A DNA stretch of 64,000 bases from Klebsiella aerogenes (GCA_029027985.1 CP119076.1:3966422-4030421), one strand, 5' to 3'; shown: positions 1-13,162, counted from the stretch's first letter. Notes: generated by a model from the letters alone, not told the origin. Program-made: numbers and translations.

Positions 1-136
1 CTCCAGCTTTATGGCCAAAGGCGCGAATTTTACCTTGTTGTTTCGCCCAACGACCGTTGCCGTCCATAATAATGGCGACATGGCGACAACCATGCGCAGG
101 CAACATTTCGCTGACAGTTTGATTAGCAGACAACAT
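1..136 (-). CDS. uppS: Undecaprenyl diphosphate synthase, N-terminal part only
   Basis: Cytoplasmic cis-prenyltransferase that extends farnesyl-PP with isopentenyl-PP to C55-PP, the lipid carrier for peptidoglycan and O-antigen. Only about the first 45 residues lie in the window; the gene runs off the left edge. The visible protein contains the cis-prenyltransferase motif [13 protein letters not shown] with its catalytic Asp, followed by GHKAG. The start chosen (MLSANQ) matches the family N-terminus. An in-frame ATG at 154 would add six residues (MDLKRV). It lies downstream of dxr on the same strand, as in E. coli, where both serve isoprenoid synthesis, but a terminator-like hairpin sits between them here. 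Confidence 0.93.
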   Translation of the reverse strand, partial: MLSANQTVSEMLPAHGCRHVAIIMDGNGRWAKQQGKIRAFGHKAG

Positions 137-266
137 AACGCGTTTTAAGTCCATAATAAGGATCAGCTAAGCCACAACACGCACGCCGCCGGGCAGCGCT
201 GAACACGCATTTTTATCCGGCGTCGGAGCGACAGCTAATCGCAGAGAACAACCAAAAGCTTTACGC

Positions 267-290
267 AAAAAAGCCGTGTCTTGCCACGGC
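267..290 (-). terminator. Intrinsic terminator between dxr and uppS
   Basis: Reading the minus strand, a 6-bp stem (gccgtg/cacggc, 273-278 and 285-290) with a 6-nt loop is followed by six T. It lies about 100 bases past the dxr stop and before uppS, so it could end or attenuate dxr transcription. uppS would then need read-through or its own promoter. Confidence 0.65.
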
Positions 291-391
291 CACCGTAATC
301 TTTCACAACAAAATGCAACGATCGGGTGGCGCAGACTATATCACTGAAGCCCAGCGCCCACAAATATCACAATGCACTGTAAGGACTTGTC

Positions 392-1588
392 CTACACCGT
401 TCGTTGGCGTAGTTGTCGCTGCGCGGCGACGCGCGCTTCGGCATCAATCATCAGGACTTCATCAATACTTTGCGGTTCATTCAGTGCCATCGTATCCAGC
501 ACAGCCTGATTAACCGCTGCAATATCGGTAAAGCGGATTTCGCTATTCAGGAAGGCGGCCACCGAGACTTCGTTCGCCGCATTCAGCGCCGTCGTCGCCG
601 CCTGACCGACATCAAAAGCGTCCATCGCCAGCTTCAGGCACGGATAGCGATCGTAATCCGGCGCCGAAAAGTTCAGGTTGCTCAGCTGACAGAAGTCCAA
701 CGGTTTCACGCCAGAATTCAAGCGCTGTGGCCACCCCATCGAATGCGCGATCGGCGTACGCATATCCGGCTCGCCTAATTGCGCCAGTACGCTGCCGTCC
801 TGATAGCGAACCATAGAATGAATCACCGATTGCGGGTGAATAATGACTTCCATCTGTTGAGCGGAAGCATTAAACAGCCAGCGAGCTTCGATGTACTCCA
901 GCCCTTTATTCATCATCGTGGCAGAATCAACGGAAATTTTGCGTCCCATTGACCAGTTCGGGTGACGGCAGGCCTGATCGGGGGTCATTGCCGCCAGCTC
1001 AGAAATCGCCGTTTCCCGGAAAGGACCACCGGAACCGGTCAGCAGAATCGACGAGACGCCGTTCTGCGTCAGGTCAGCGTATCCCAGATGGTTTTGAATT
1101 GTTTCCGGCATACTCTGAAAAATAGCGTTATGTTCGCTATCTACCGGTAACAGACGCGCGCCGTGTTGCTGAACGGCATCCATAAACAAACGCCCGCAGG
1201 TGACCAACGACTCTTTGTTCGCCAGCAACACCGTTTTACCTGCACGAATAGCCGCCAGCGTCGGCACCAGACCGGCCGCGCCAACGATAGCCGCCATCAC
1301 CTGATCGACCTCATCCAACGCGGCGACGTCAGCGGCCGCCTGTTGGCCGCTTAGCACTTCGCAGCGGTTGCCATGCTCACGCAGGCGCTCACGCAGACGT
1401 TCAGCGCTTTGCGCATCGTCCATTACCGCGAATCGAGGGGTAAATTCCAGACATTGTTCAACCATACGATCGACATTTTTCCCCGCGACCAGCGCGGTGA
1501 CGGAAAAGCGATCGGGATTATGACGCACCACGTCCAGCGTGCTGCAGCCAATTGACCCGGTCGAACCGAGAACGGTTAATTGCTTCAT
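392..1588 (-). CDS. dxr: 1-deoxy-D-xylulose 5-phosphate reductoisomerase
   Basis: Second enzyme of the MEP isoprenoid pathway: converts DXP to 2-C-methyl-D-erythritol 4-phosphate using NADPH and a divalent metal, in the cytoplasm. The protein starts [14 protein letters not shown], which carries the NADPH-binding Gly-rich motif. The metal and substrate motifs DSEHNAIFQ and [10 protein letters not shown] follow. The length of 398 residues equals E. coli Dxr. The open frame extends 22 codons further upstream, but that extension has no family counterpart. The 218-bp gap from frr holds a GC-rich stem (1628-1634 with 1671-1677) and T-rich tracts on the minus strand, so a frr terminator and a separate dxr promoter are possible there. 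Confidence 0.98.
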   Translation of the reverse strand: MKQLTVLGSTGSIGCSTLDVVRHNPDRFSVTALVAGKNVDRMVEQCLEFTPRFAVMDDAQSAERLRERLREHGNRCEVLSGQQAAADVAALDEVDQVMAAIVGAAGLVPTLAAIRAGKTVLLANKESLVTCGRLFMDAVQQHGARLLPVDSEHNAIFQSMPETIQNHLGYADLTQNGVSSILLTGSGGPFRETAISELAAMTPDQACRHPNWSMGRKISVDSATMMNKGLEYIEARWLFNASAQQMEVIIHPQSVIHSMVRYQDGSVLAQLGEPDMRTPIAHSMGWPQRLNSGVKPLDFCQLSNLNFSAPDYDRYPCLKLAMDAFDVGQAATTALNAANEVSVAAFLNSEIRFTDIAAVNQAVLDTMALNEPQSIDEVLMIDAEARVAAQRQLRQRTV

Positions 1589-1806
1589 GAGACGTCCAGA
1601 AGAATTGAGACAGGATAAAAAGCAAAACGCCGCCAGCAAGCCCCTATGCATCAATTCTCAGGGTTAAAACGGCGGCGAATGGCCTTCAGTATAAAACGGA
1701 AGGCTACAAGGCCGGCTGTTTTAACGCAATCCCAAATATTGAGCGTACGGTCTTCTGTACGGCGTTTCAGATTTCACGCAGGCCCGACCTGCGTAGCGGC
1801 AGAAAA

Positions 1807-2364
1807 TCAGAACTGCATCAGTTCCGCTTCTTTATCTGCCAGCGCCGCATCCACTTTCTTAATGGCGGCGTCAGTCATTTTCTGCACGTCGTCCTGAGAA
1901 CGGCGATCGTCATCTTCGCTGATCTCTTTCTCTTTGAGCAGCGCTTTCACTTTGTCGTTCGCATCGCGGCGAACGTTACGCACGGCTACGCGAGCCTGCT
2001 CAGCTTCGCCACGCACGATCTTGGTCAGATCTTTACGACGTTCTTCGGTCAGCGGCGGCAGCGGAACGCGGATATCGCTACCGGCAGAGCTTGGGTTCAG
2101 ACCCAAGTCAGACGCCATGATCGCTTTTTCAACGGCCGGGCTCATAGAGCGGTCGAAAACGTTGATTTTCAACGTGCGGGAGTCTTCTACCGTCACGCTC
2201 GCCAGCTGACGCAGCGGAGTCGGCGTGCCGTAATATTCCACGACGATGCCATCCAGCAGGCTTGGAGAAGCACGACCCGTGCGTATTTTGCTGATTTGGT
2301 TTTTGAATGCTTCAACGCATTTTTCCATGCGTACTTCAGCATCTTTTCTGATATCGCTAATCAC
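1807..2364 (-). CDS. frr: Ribosome recycling factor
   Basis: Splits post-termination ribosomes together with EF-G. At 185 residues it has the full family length and is nearly identical to E. coli RRF throughout, including [13 protein letters not shown] at the start and the hinge and triple-helix segments ([28 protein letters not shown]). The start codon is GTG. It lies between pyrH and dxr in the conserved rpsB-tsf-pyrH-frr-dxr-uppS order, so translation elongation, UMP supply and ribosome recycling genes are neighbours. The 151-bp gap to pyrH probably holds its promoter. Confidence 0.98.
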   Translation of the reverse strand: MISDIRKDAEVRMEKCVEAFKNQISKIRTGRASPSLLDGIVVEYYGTPTPLRQLASVTVEDSRTLKINVFDRSMSPAVEKAIMASDLGLNPSSAGSDIRVPLPPLTEERRKDLTKIVRGEAEQARVAVRNVRRDANDKVKALLKEKEISEDDDRRSQDDVQKMTDAAIKKVDAALADKEAELMQF

Positions 2365-2515
2365 GTTACGAATCCTTGAAAACTTGTCTCAGACAGACCA
2401 CACGGTCGCCCACCGCAAAAGTGAGCTAAGTATAGTCCGGATTAATTCAATTAACCGGGCAACTTCCCCCGCTAAAGTAAAGCGGAATATTACCCGGAAT
2501 TAGCGCCGACGGGAA

Positions 2516-3241
2516 TTATTCCGTAATCAATGTGCCTTCTTTTTCGCCCATGACCACACGACGCAGTGCGCCAGGTTTGTTCATGTTGAAGACGCGAATC
2601 GGCAGTTTGTGGTCGCGCGCCAGGGTGAAGGCGGCAAGATCCATCACTTTCAGCTCTTTATCCAGCACTTCGCCGTAGGTCAGCTGATCGTACATAGTCG
2701 CGGAAGGATCCTTCGCCGGGTCAGCGGTAAACACGCCATCGACCTTGGTCGCTTTCAGCACCACGTCGGCTTCAATTTCAATGCCGCGCAGGCAGGCTGC
2801 AGAGTCGGTGGTGAAGAAGGGGTTGCCGGTACCCGCGGAAAGGATCACCACGCGGTTGTTGCGCAGCAGGCTAATCGCCTCTGCCCAGCTGTAGTTGTCG
2901 CACACGCCGTTCAGCGGAATAGCGGACATCAGGCGAGCGTTCACATAGGCGCGATGGAGCGCATCACGCATTGCCAGGCCATTCATGACCGTTGCCAGCA
3001 TGCCCATGTGGTCGCCCACAACGCGGTTCATACCCGCTTTCGCCAGACCAGCACCACGGAACAGGTTACCGCCACCAATCACTACGCCAACCTGAATACC
3101 CAGTTCAACCAGTTCCTTGATTTCCTGAGCCATACGGTCAAGTATGCTTGCATCAATACCGAAGCCTTCTGAACCCTGCAGAGCTTCGCCACTTAACTTA
3201 AGCAGAATACGTTTGTAGACGGGTTTTGCATTGGTAGCCAT
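2516..3241 (-). CDS. pyrH: Uridylate kinase
   Basis: Hexameric bacterial UMP kinase (amino-acid kinase fold) phosphorylating UMP to UDP. In the family it is activated by GTP and inhibited by UTP. The 241 residues align end to end with the E. coli enzyme. Visible motifs are the phosphate-binding [11 protein letters not shown], the GGGNLFRG loop and the [19 protein letters not shown] nucleotide site ([12 protein letters not shown]). It is in the rpsB-tsf-pyrH-frr run but separated from tsf by a terminator, so it is likely transcribed from its own promoter. Confidence 0.98.
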   Translation of the reverse strand: MATNAKPVYKRILLKLSGEALQGSEGFGIDASILDRMAQEIKELVELGIQVGVVIGGGNLFRGAGLAKAGMNRVVGDHMGMLATVMNGLAMRDALHRAYVNARLMSAIPLNGVCDNYSWAEAISLLRNNRVVILSAGTGNPFFTTDSAACLRGIEIEADVVLKATKVDGVFTADPAKDPSATMYDQLTYGEVLDKELKVMDLAAFTLARDHKLPIRVFNMNKPGALRRVVMGEKEGTLITE

Positions 3242-3351
3242 GTTTCTTTCCTGAGACTGTCAACGATTGAGATGAGTTAATTCTGACGACATTGTATGTC
3301 ATCGTTCAGCGCAGCCACTATAAGTGATTGGCTGATTTTACAAGAGAGGCG

Positions 3352-3377
3352 CAAAAAGAAGCCGCCCTCAGGCGGCT
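3352..3377 (-). terminator. tsf intrinsic terminator
   Basis: On the minus strand a 7-bp GC-rich stem (agccgcc/ggcggct, loop ctca) is followed by TTCTTTTT. It lies immediately after the tsf stop and before pyrH, so it should end the rpsB-tsf transcript. Confidence 0.85.
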
Positions 3378-3388
3378 CCTTTTAAAAA

Positions 3389-4240
3389 TTAAGACTGCTT
3401 GGACATCGCAGCAACTTCTGCTGCAAAGTCAGTCTCAACTTTCTCGATGCCTTCGCCCACTTCAAAGCGGATGAAGCCAGTCACGTCTGCGTTGTGCTCT
3501 TTCAGCAGCTGACCAACAGATTTGCTCGGCTCCATAACGAAAGGCTGACCAGTCAGAGAAACTTCGCCGGTGAATTTCTTCATGCGGCCTTCAACCATTT
3601 TCTCTGCGATTTCTTTCGGCTTACCAGACTGCATCGCGATGTCCAGCTGAACCTGGTACTCTTTTTCTACCACTTCAGCAGAAACGTCTTCCGGCTTAAC
3701 GAATTCCGGCTTGCTTGCGGCAACGTGCATTGCCAGCTGCTTAACCAGCTCTTCGTCAGCGCCTTTAGCGGCAACCAGAACGCCGATGCGAGCACCGTGC
3801 TGGTAGCTGCCCAGAACGTCGCCTTCCAGGATAGCGATACGACGGATGTTGATGTTCTCACCGATTTTAGCAACCAGGGCAACACGTTCTTCTTCGAACT
3901 GTGCTTTCAGAACTTCAACGTCGGAGATTTTACCCGCAACAGCCGCGTCCAGTACTTTGTCAGCAAATGCCTGGAAACCACCATCTTTAGCAACGAAGTC
4001 AGTCTGGCAGTTAACTTCCAGAATGTAACCGTAGTTGCCGTCGATTTTGGTTTTGATCACGCCGTCAGCAGCAACGTTGCCTGCTTTTTTCGCCGCTTTG
4101 ATCGCGCCGGATTTACGCATGTTTTCGATTGCCAGCTCGATGTCGCCATTAGCTTCAGTCAGTGCTTTTTTGCAATCCATCATGCCTGCGCCAGTACGTT
4201 CGCGCAGCTCTTTTACCAGGGAAGCGGTAATTTCAGCCAT
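3389..4240 (-). CDS. tsf: Elongation factor Ts
   Basis: Guanine-nucleotide exchange factor that recycles EF-Tu-GDP to EF-Tu-GTP. It is 283 residues when started at [14 protein letters not shown], the same as E. coli. The EF-Tu-contacting TDFV motif ([10 protein letters not shown]) is present near residue 80. A 30-codon in-frame upstream extension is rejected because it has no homology and the MAEI start has a good purine-rich site just ahead. It is cotranscribed with rpsB and lies behind an attenuator-like hairpin. Confidence 0.98.
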   Translation of the reverse strand: MAEITASLVKELRERTGAGMMDCKKALTEANGDIELAIENMRKSGAIKAAKKAGNVAADGVIKTKIDGNYGYILEVNCQTDFVAKDGGFQAFADKVLDAAVAGKISDVEVLKAQFEEERVALVAKIGENINIRRIAILEGDVLGSYQHGARIGVLVAAKGADEELVKQLAMHVAASKPEFVKPEDVSAEVVEKEYQVQLDIAMQSGKPKEIAEKMVEGRMKKFTGEVSLTGQPFVMEPSKSVGQLLKEHNADVTGFIRFEVGEGIEKVETDFAAEVAAMSKQS

Positions 4241-4298
4241 TCTAAAATCCTCGGGAGATGTGGAAACTGCCCGGCCAGCGGCCAAACAGCGTAAATTG

Positions 4299-4324
4299 AA
4301 AAAAGGGGCCGATAATTGGCCCCT
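4299..4324 (-). terminator. Attenuator-like hairpin between rpsB and tsf
   Basis: On the minus strand ggggcc and ggcccc (6-bp stem, 7-nt loop) are followed by six T. This is a complete intrinsic terminator inside a two-gene operon, placed after the rpsB stop and about 60 bases before tsf. Partial read-through would set the S2 to EF-Ts ratio; that role is inferred. Confidence 0.75.
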
Positions 4325-4359
4325 ATTCATACACGGTACTAATAAGGGCTTAAACCTTA

Positions 4360-5408
<1,049 letters not shown>

Positions 5409-6203
5409 ATGGCTATATCTATCAAGACATCTGAAGACATCGAAAAAATGCGCATCGCTGGCCGCCTGGCCGCTGACGTGCTGGAAATGATCGCACCCTA
5501 CGTCAAACCGGGCGTCAGCACCGGCGAGTTGGATCGCATCTGCAACGACTACATCGTAAACGAGCAAAAAGCGGTTTCCGCTTGCCTCGGCTACCACGGC
5601 TTCCCGAAATCGGTCTGCATCTCTATTAATGAGGTGGTGTGCCACGGGATCCCGGATGACGGTAAATTGCTGAAAGACGGCGATATCGTCAACATCGACG
5701 TGACCGTCATTAAAGATGAATTCCACGGCGACACCTCAAAAATGTTCATCGTCGGTAAACCGACGATCCTCGGCGAGCGCCTGTGCCGCATCACCCAGGA
5801 AAGCCTGTATCTGGCGCTGAAAATGGTCAAACCGGGCATCAACCTGCGTACCATCGGCGCGGCTATCCAGAAATTCGTCGAGGCGGAAGGTTTCTCCGTG
5901 GTTCGCGAATACTGCGGCCACGGTATCGGTCGCGGCTTCCATGAGGAACCACAGGTACTGCACTATGATTCTGCGGAAACTAATGTGGTGCTCAAACCGG
6001 GCATGACGTTCACCATCGAGCCGATGGTGAATGCCGGTAAGAAAGAAATCCGTAGTATGAAGGACGGTTGGACGGTGAAAACCAAAGACCGTAGCTTGTC
6101 TGCGCAGTACGAGCATACTATTGTGGTAACCGATAACGGCTGCGAAATTCTGACGCTACGCAAAGATGACACCATCCCGGCGATAATCTCGCACGATGCA
6201 TAA
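5409..6203 (+). CDS. map: Methionine aminopeptidase, type I
   Basis: Removes the initiator methionine from nascent proteins whose second residue is small. At 264 residues it equals the E. coli enzyme. The pita-bread fold metal ligands are visible in order: DGDIVNIDVTV (first Asp), FHGDTS (second Asp), GHGIGRGFHEEP (His), TIEPM (Glu) and the C-terminal QYEHTIVVT (Glu). It faces away from rpsB and ends in a strong terminator. Confidence 0.98.
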   Translation: MAISIKTSEDIEKMRIAGRLAADVLEMIAPYVKPGVSTGELDRICNDYIVNEQKAVSACLGYHGFPKSVCISINEVVCHGIPDDGKLLKDGDIVNIDVTVIKDEFHGDTSKMFIVGKPTILGERLCRITQESLYLALKMVKPGINLRTIGAAIQKFVEAEGFSVVREYCGHGIGRGFHEEPQVLHYDSAETNVVLKPGMTFTIEPMVNAGKKEIRSMKDGWTVKTKDRSLSAQYEHTIVVTDNGCEILTLRKDDTIPAIISHDA

Positions 6204-6209
6204 TGAAGA

Positions 6210-6231
6210 GCCGGCACCCGCCGGCTTTTTT
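6210..6231 (+). terminator. map intrinsic terminator
   Basis: 6-bp stem gccggc/gccggc with a 4-nt loop, followed directly by six T, seven bases after the map stop. Confidence 0.9.
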
Positions 6232-6313
6232 ATGATGGGCGTCCCGCAGACAACGTTAAAAGTCGCTCCCGGCGATTTTTAACCGGGTGATAGTTTTTTC
6301 TTATGGTGACGCG

Positions 6314-8977
6314 ATGAGCAACTCTGTACCTGACACTGTCTCCCCGACTCTGCTAAACCCGCCGGCTAATCCAAACCGCTGGCCGCAGAGCGATATAAAC
6401 TGCGCGACGATCAAAGCGCATCTGGATACCTTCCAGCGCTGGCTTGGCGACGCGTTTGATAGCGGCGTAGCCGCAGAACAACTCATTGCGGCACGTACCG
6501 AGTTTATCGACCAGTTGCTGCAGCGACTATGGGCCCACTACGGCTTTAATGCGATAAACGATATAGCGCTGGTCGCGGTCGGCGGCTATGGCCGCGGCGA
6601 ACTGCACCCGCTCTCCGACGTTGACCTGCTGATTCTGAGCCGCAAAAAGCTGCCGGACGAGCAGGCGCAAAAGGTCGGCGAGCTGTTAACTCTGCTGTGG
6701 GACGTCAAGCTCGAAGTCGGCCACAGCGTGCGTACGCTCGAAGAGTGCCTGCTGGAAGGGCTTTCGGATCTCACCGTCGCCACCAACTTAATTGAATCGC
6801 GCCTGCTGATTGGCGACGTCGCGTTGTTTCTTGAACTGCAAAAGCATATTTTCAGCGATGGCTTCTGGCCGTCGGAAAAGTTCTTTGCCGCCAAGGTCGA
6901 GGAGCAGAATGTCCGCCACCAGCGCTACCACGGCACCAGCTACAACCTGGAACCGGACGTCAAAAGTAGCCCCGGCGGCCTGCGCGACATTCATACTCTG
7001 CAGTGGGTGGCTCGCCGCCATTTCGGCGCGACATCGCTCGATGAAATGGTCGGTTTCGGTTTTCTCACCGACGCCGAGCGCAACGAACTTAACGAGTGTC
7101 TGCATCAACTCTGGCGTATCCGTTTCGCCCTGCATCTGGAAGTAAATCGCTACGATAACCGTCTGCTGTTCGACCGTCAGCTGAATGTCGCTCATCGCCT
7201 CGGCTATGAGGGTGAAGGCAACCGGCCGATCGAACATATGATGAAGGATTTCTTCCGCGTCACCCGCCGGGTGAGCGAGCTCAACAACATGCTGCTGCAG
7301 CTGTTTGATGAAGCGATCCTCGCGCTCACCGAGGATGAAAAACCGCGGCCGATCGATGATGACTTTCAGCTACGCGGCACGCTCATCGACCTGCGCGACG
7401 ACACGCTATTTATGCGCGAGCCGCAGGCAATTCTGCGCATGTTCTTTATTATGGTGCGCAACAGCAGCATTACCGGTATCTACTCCACGACGCTGCGTCA
7501 TCTGCGCCACGCGCGCCGTCATCTGACGCAGCCACTATGTTATATCCCGGAAGCGCGTACCCTCTTTCTGAGTATGCTGCGCCATCAGGGCGCAGTGAGC
7601 CGCGGCCTGTTGCCCATGCATCGCCATAGCGTGCTGTGGGCCTATATGCCGCAGTGGTCGCATATTGTCGGCCAGATGCAGTTCGACCTGTTCCATGCCT
7701 ATACCGTTGATGAACACACGATTCGCGTGCTGTTAAAGCTGGAAAGCTTCGCTAAAGAGGAGACGCGCAGCCGCCATCCGCTGTGCGTCGAGCTGTGGCC
7801 GCGGCTGGCGCATCCGGAACTCATTCTGATCGCCGCCCTGTTCCACGATATCGCCAAGGGCCGCGGCGGCGACCATTCGATTCTCGGTGCCGAAGACGTA
7901 CTGAAGTTCGCCGAGCTGCACGGGCTCAATTCACGGGAAACGCAGCTGGTCGCCTGGCTGGTTCGTCAGCATTTGCTGATGTCGGTGACCGCCCAGCGCC
8001 GCGATATTCAGGATCCGGAGGTGATTAAGCAGTTCGCCGAAGAGGTGCAGACGGAAAACCGACTGCGCTATCTGGTATGCCTGACCGTTGCCGATATCTG
8101 CGCCACTAACGAAACGCTATGGAATAGCTGGAAGCAGAGCCTGCTGCGCGAGCTGTACTTCGCCACCGAAAAACAGCTACGCCGCGGCATGCAGAGCACA
8201 CCGGATATGCGCGAGCGCGTTCGCCACCATCAGTTGCAAGCGTTGGCTTTACTGCGGATGGACAATATCAATGAAGAAGCGCTGCATCAGATCTGGAACC
8301 GCTGCCGGGCAAACTACTTCGTGCGGCATACGCCGAACCAGCTCGCCTGGCACGCCCGTAACCTGCTGAAGCACGATCTCACTAAACCGATGATCCTGCT
8401 CAGTTCGCGAGCCACCCGCGGCGGCACCGAGATCTTTATCTGGAGCCCGGATCGCCCTTACCTGTTCGCCGCCGTCTGCGGCGAGCTGGACCGGCGCAAC
8501 CTCAGCGTCCACGATGCGCAGATCTTCACCACCCGCGACGGCATGGCGATGGATACCTTTATTGTCCTCGAGCCTGACGGCAGCCCGCTTTCCGCCGACC
8601 GTCACGAGGCGATTCGCCACGGTCTTGAGCAGACGATTACTCAGCGTAGCTGGGAGCCGCCGGCGCCGCGTCGCCAGCCGGCAAAACTGCGCCATTTTTC
8701 CGTCGCCACCGAGGTCAATTTCCTGCCGACCCATACCGACCGAAAATCATTTCTTGAGCTTATTGCACTCGATCAGCCTGGATTGCTCGCCCGCGTCGGC
8801 CAGGTGTTCGCCGACCTCGGAATTTCGCTTCACGGCGCACGAATTACGACAATTGGCGAGCGAGTAGAAGATTTATTTATAATCGCTACCGCCGACCGGC
8901 GTGCCCTTAATAATGAGCTGCAACAAGAAGTGCAACAACGGTTGACAGAGGCCCTCAATCCAAACGATAAAGGGTGA
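6314..8977 (+). CDS. glnD: Bifunctional uridylyltransferase/uridylyl-removing enzyme
   Basis: Primary nitrogen sensor. It uridylylates PII proteins (GlnB/GlnK) at low glutamine and deuridylylates them at high glutamine. Domain order is visible: nucleotidyltransferase motif [15 protein letters not shown] near residue 85, HD hydrolase motif [12 protein letters not shown] near residue 510, and two C-terminal ACT domains ([18 protein letters not shown] and [18 protein letters not shown]). The start at 6314 (MSNSVPD, 887 residues) follows GGTGA four bases upstream. A GTG at 6287 would add nine residues. The first ~35 residues diverge strongly from E. coli GlnD while the rest is highly conserved. 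Confidence 0.96.
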   Translation: MSNSVPDTVSPTLLNPPANPNRWPQSDINCATIKAHLDTFQRWLGDAFDSGVAAEQLIAARTEFIDQLLQRLWAHYGFNAINDIALVAVGGYGRGELHPLSDVDLLILSRKKLPDEQAQKVGELLTLLWDVKLEVGHSVRTLEECLLEGLSDLTVATNLIESRLLIGDVALFLELQKHIFSDGFWPSEKFFAAKVEEQNVRHQRYHGTSYNLEPDVKSSPGGLRDIHTLQWVARRHFGATSLDEMVGFGFLTDAERNELNECLHQLWRIRFALHLEVNRYDNRLLFDRQLNVAHRLGYEGEGNRPIEHMMKDFFRVTRRVSELNNMLLQLFDEAILALTEDEKPRPIDDDFQLRGTLIDLRDDTLFMREPQAILRMFFIMVRNSSITGIYSTTLRHLRHARRHLTQPLCYIPEARTLFLSMLRHQGAVSRGLLPMHRHSVLWAYMPQWSHIVGQMQFDLFHAYTVDEHTIRVLLKLESFAKEETRSRHPLCVELWPRLAHPELILIAALFHDIAKGRGGDHSILGAEDVLKFAELHGLNSRETQLVAWLVRQHLLMSVTAQRRDIQDPEVIKQFAEEVQTENRLRYLVCLTVADICATNETLWNSWKQSLLRELYFATEKQLRRGMQSTPDMRERVRHHQLQALALLRMDNINEEALHQIWNRCRANYFVRHTPNQLAWHARNLLKHDLTKPMILLSSRATRGGTEIFIWSPDRPYLFAAVCGELDRRNLSVHDAQIFTTRDGMAMDTFIVLEPDGSPLSADRHEAIRHGLEQTITQRSWEPPAPRRQPAKLRHFSVATEVNFLPTHTDRKSFLELIALDQPGLLARVGQVFADLGISLHGARITTIGERVEDLFIIATADRRALNNELQQEVQQRLTEALNPNDKG

Positions 8978-9007
8978 CGTATTTTTTTAAGTGAATGGAA
9001 AGAAACA

Positions 9008-9832
9008 ATGCAGCAGTTACAGAACCTTATTGAGTCCGCCTTTGAGCGTCGCGCCGACATCACGCCGGCAAATGTGGATACCGTAACCCGCGAAGCGGTA
9101 AACCAGGTCATTGCCCTGCTGGATTCCGGCGCGCTGCGCGTTGCTGAGAAGATCGATGGTCAGTGGGTGACGCATCAGTGGCTGAAGAAAGCGGTACTGC
9201 TCTCTTTCCGTATTAACGATAACCAGGTTATCGATGGTGCGGAAAGCCGCTACTTCGATAAAGTACCGATGAAATTCGCTGACTACGACGAAGCGCGTTT
9301 CCAGAAAGAAGGCTTCCGCGTGGTGCCGCCAGCAGCGGTCCGTCAGGGCGCATTCATTGCTCGCAACACCGTTCTGATGCCATCCTATGTCAACATCGGC
9401 GCTTTTGTGGATGAAGGCACCATGGTGGACACCTGGGCCACCGTTGGCTCCTGCGCGCAGATCGGTAAAAACGTACACCTGTCCGGCGGCGTTGGCATCG
9501 GCGGCGTTCTCGAGCCGCTGCAGGCTAACCCGACCATCATCGAAGACAACTGCTTCATCGGCGCGCGTTCTGAAATCGTAGAAGGCGTTATCGTTGAAGA
9601 AGGCGCGGTGATCTCCATGGGCGTGTACATCGGCCAGAGCACCAAAATCTACGATCGTGAAACCGGCGAAGTCCATTACGGCCGTGTTCCGGCGGGCTCG
9701 GTGGTCGTTTCCGGCAACCTGCCATCGAAAGATGGCACATACAGCCTGTACTGTGCGGTGATCGTGAAGAAAGTCGACGCGAAGACCCGCGGTAAGGTTG
9801 GCATCAACGAACTGCTGCGTACCATCGACTAA
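9008..9832 (+). CDS. dapD: 2,3,4,5-tetrahydropyridine-2,6-dicarboxylate N-succinyltransferase
   Basis: Lysine/diaminopimelate pathway enzyme that succinylates tetrahydrodipicolinate using succinyl-CoA. The 274 residues equal the E. coli protein. After a helical N-terminus the middle consists of left-handed beta-helix hexapeptide repeats (for example [37 protein letters not shown]). It follows glnD by 30 bases, with GAAAGAAACA before the ATG, and is followed by its own terminator. Confidence 0.98.
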   Translation: MQQLQNLIESAFERRADITPANVDTVTREAVNQVIALLDSGALRVAEKIDGQWVTHQWLKKAVLLSFRINDNQVIDGAESRYFDKVPMKFADYDEARFQKEGFRVVPPAAVRQGAFIARNTVLMPSYVNIGAFVDEGTMVDTWATVGSCAQIGKNVHLSGGVGIGGVLEPLQANPTIIEDNCFIGARSEIVEGVIVEEGAVISMGVYIGQSTKIYDRETGEVHYGRVPAGSVVVSGNLPSKDGTYSLYCAVIVKKVDAKTRGKVGINELLRTID

Positions 9833-9840
9833 GCAGAACA

Positions 9841-9867
9841 AAAAGCGGGAGATACCCCGCTTTTTTT
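9841..9867 (+). terminator. dapD intrinsic terminator
   Basis: Stem aaaagcggg/cccgctttt with a 6-nt loop and a seven-T tail, starting eight bases after the dapD stop. Confidence 0.92.
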
Positions 9868-9939
9868 ATATCTGACGCTGGCGAAAATGGATTTTTTCGT
9901 TAATTATTCAATGGTTATGATGATATCAAAGGTACCGTT

Positions 9940-10326
9940 ATGTACGATAATCTGAAAAGTCTTGGCATTACCAATCCTGATGAAATCGATCGCTATAGCC
10001 TGCGCCAGGAAGCTAACAACGACATCCTGAAAATCTATTTCCAGAAAGATAAAGGCGAGTTCTTCGCCAAGAGCGTGAAATTTAAATATCCGCGTCAGCG
10101 TAAAACCGTGGTCGCCGACGGCGTCGGCCAGGGATACAAAGAAGTGCAGGAGATAAGCCCAAATCTGCGCTATGTGATCGACGAACTGGATCAACTCTGC
10201 CAGCGCGATCGCACGGAAATCGATCTGAAACGTAAGATCCTTGACGACTTACGCCATCTGGAAAGCGTCGTCACCAATAAGATCAGCGAAATCGAAGCCG
10301 ATCTGGAAAAACTGACGCGCAAATAG
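9940..10326 (+). CDS. yaeH: DUF3461 family protein YaeH
   Basis: Conserved cytoplasmic gammaproteobacterial protein of unknown function. Its 128 residues match E. coli YaeH almost throughout ([20 protein letters not shown] at the start). It is very rich in charged residues, and its C-terminal third is a long predicted helix or coiled coil ending KLTRK. No signal peptide or membrane segment is present. It is a stand-alone gene between the dapD terminator and a hairpin shared with the converging cdaR. Confidence 0.95.
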   Translation: MYDNLKSLGITNPDEIDRYSLRQEANNDILKIYFQKDKGEFFAKSVKFKYPRQRKTVVADGVGQGYKEVQEISPNLRYVIDELDQLCQRDRTEIDLKRKILDDLRHLESVVTNKISEIEADLEKLTRK

Positions 10327-10348
10327 CCACAGGTGAATAGATTTCTGA

Positions 10349-10382
10349 GCCGGGTAAGGCGAAGCCGCCGCCCGGCTTTTTT
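10349..10382 (+). terminator. REP-like hairpin terminator after yaeH
   Basis: gccggg (10349-10354) pairs with cccggc (10371-10376). The loop contains a second small stem (ggcg/cgcc region), and six T follow. The sequence has the look of an enterobacterial REP unit used as a terminator between converging yaeH and cdaR. Confidence 0.75.
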
Positions 10383-10396
10383 GTGCCTGTGCTACG

Positions 10397-11554
10397 CTAC
10401 CTTTGCTCATCCAGCTGTAGCGCAATATACAGCAGCAGGCGATCGTCAAAACTGCCCAAATCCAGCCCAGTCAGCTCCGAAATTCGATTGAGTCGATACT
10501 CCAGCGTATTGCGATGAATAAACAGCGCCTTTGAGGTCGCCAACGGCTGTACGTTGTGACGAAACCACGCCTGCAGAGTACGGCGCAACAGGCCGTTGTT
10601 ATCCATCGCCTTCAGCCGCGTCAGCGGGCGCGCCAGCTCATTGGCCTGCCAGCCGCCGCGTAGGCTATCCAGCAGCACCGGCAGCATCAAATCCTGATAA
10701 AAATAGCTGCGACTCTCCGGCATTCGTTGCTTACCGACCATCATCGTTGTCCGCGCGGTACGATAAGAGCGTGCAATGCTGCCGGGGCCGGTGAAGAAAT
10801 TCCCCAGCGCAACGCGGAACTGCAACTGACCATTTTCCTTCATCCGGGCGATCAGCTGCTCGACACGCTTACTATGATCGTCGGCATCCCAGCGGCCAAA
10901 AGCATTTAGCGCCGGCTTCAGCACCACCATCTCAGTCAACGAGACGATAGCCACCAGATTATTACGATCCGGCGTCGTCAGCGCCGTTTGCAACTGCTGC
11001 AGCTCGGCCATCGCACTATCGACGCCAAGCTGGCCACTATCCACTTCAATCATCGCCACCACGCGCGGTTGATTGAGGTCGATGCCCAGACGCTGCGCCC
11101 ACTCGGTCAGCGCCGGGGTATTCTCTTCCGCCTGAATCAGATTCATCACCAGTTCTTCGCGCAGGCGGCTATCCTGGGCGAGCAGATACATCAGTCGCGA
11201 CTGTTCGAGCATCATCTCCGCGGTCATGCAGACCAGTTCGCCGTATTTACGCAGCGATTCAGGTTCGCCAGTTAAACCGATCACGCCGACGATTTCACCT
11301 TCCAGACGCAGCGGCAGATTGATCCCCTGGCGAACCCCGTGCAGATGGCGGGCTACCGCATCGTCGATATCAACAACGCGCCCCTGCGACAGCACCAGCA
11401 GCGCACCTTCGTGCAATTCACCAATGCGCTCACGATCGCCGCTGCCGATAATGCGTCCACGGGCATCCATTACGTTAATATTGGTATCGATAATGCGCAT
11501 CGTGCGCGCCACGATATCCTGCGCCATTTTGGTATCAAGATGCCAGCCAGCCAT
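10397..11554 (-). CDS. cdaR: Carbohydrate diacid regulator
   Basis: Transcription activator that in E. coli responds to D-glucarate, D-galactarate and D-glycerate and controls garD, gudP and garP operons. It is 385 residues from MAGWHLDTKMAQDIVARTMR, the E. coli length. The N-terminal sugar-diacid recognition domain (residues ~1-135) is followed by a middle GGDEF-like region and a C-terminal PucR-type helix-turn-helix containing ALFIHRNTLEYRLNRISELTG. The frame is open 23 codons further upstream without homology. None of its usual target operons is in this window. Confidence 0.97.
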   Translation of the reverse strand: MAGWHLDTKMAQDIVARTMRIIDTNINVMDARGRIIGSGDRERIGELHEGALLVLSQGRVVDIDDAVARHLHGVRQGINLPLRLEGEIVGVIGLTGEPESLRKYGELVCMTAEMMLEQSRLMYLLAQDSRLREELVMNLIQAEENTPALTEWAQRLGIDLNQPRVVAMIEVDSGQLGVDSAMAELQQLQTALTTPDRNNLVAIVSLTEMVVLKPALNAFGRWDADDHSKRVEQLIARMKENGQLQFRVALGNFFTGPGSIARSYRTARTTMMVGKQRMPESRSYFYQDLMLPVLLDSLRGGWQANELARPLTRLKAMDNNGLLRRTLQAWFRHNVQPLATSKALFIHRNTLEYRLNRISELTGLDLGSFDDRLLLYIALQLDEQR

Positions 11555-11675
11555 GTAAACCTCCCGTGAGCAGGGCATCAGCATAGAAGAGTTGAGACGA
11601 CGCTGCATTGTGCATATGCACAAAGCACGACAGAGAAGTATGGAGTTGTGGCGGTAATCACAGAACCGGGAACAG

Positions 11676-11711
11676 AATAAAAAAAGCCCCTTCCCCGGTC
11701 AGGGAAGGGGC
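11676..11711 (-). terminator. degP intrinsic terminator
   Basis: A 10-bp perfect stem (gccccttccc/gggaaggggc, loop 6) is followed on the minus strand by a run of T (A-rich at 11676-11685). It lies about 20 bases beyond the degP stop. Confidence 0.93.
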
Positions 11712-11728
11712 GGTTACGCTTTTACCGA

Positions 11729-13162
<1,434 letters not shown>

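Noticed and set aside
3494-4294. 266-codon plus-strand open frame
   Set aside because: Antisense to tsf; highly biased codon use of tsf leaves the opposite frame open.
9017-9841. 274-codon minus-strand open frame
   Set aside because: Exact antisense mirror of dapD with no homology.
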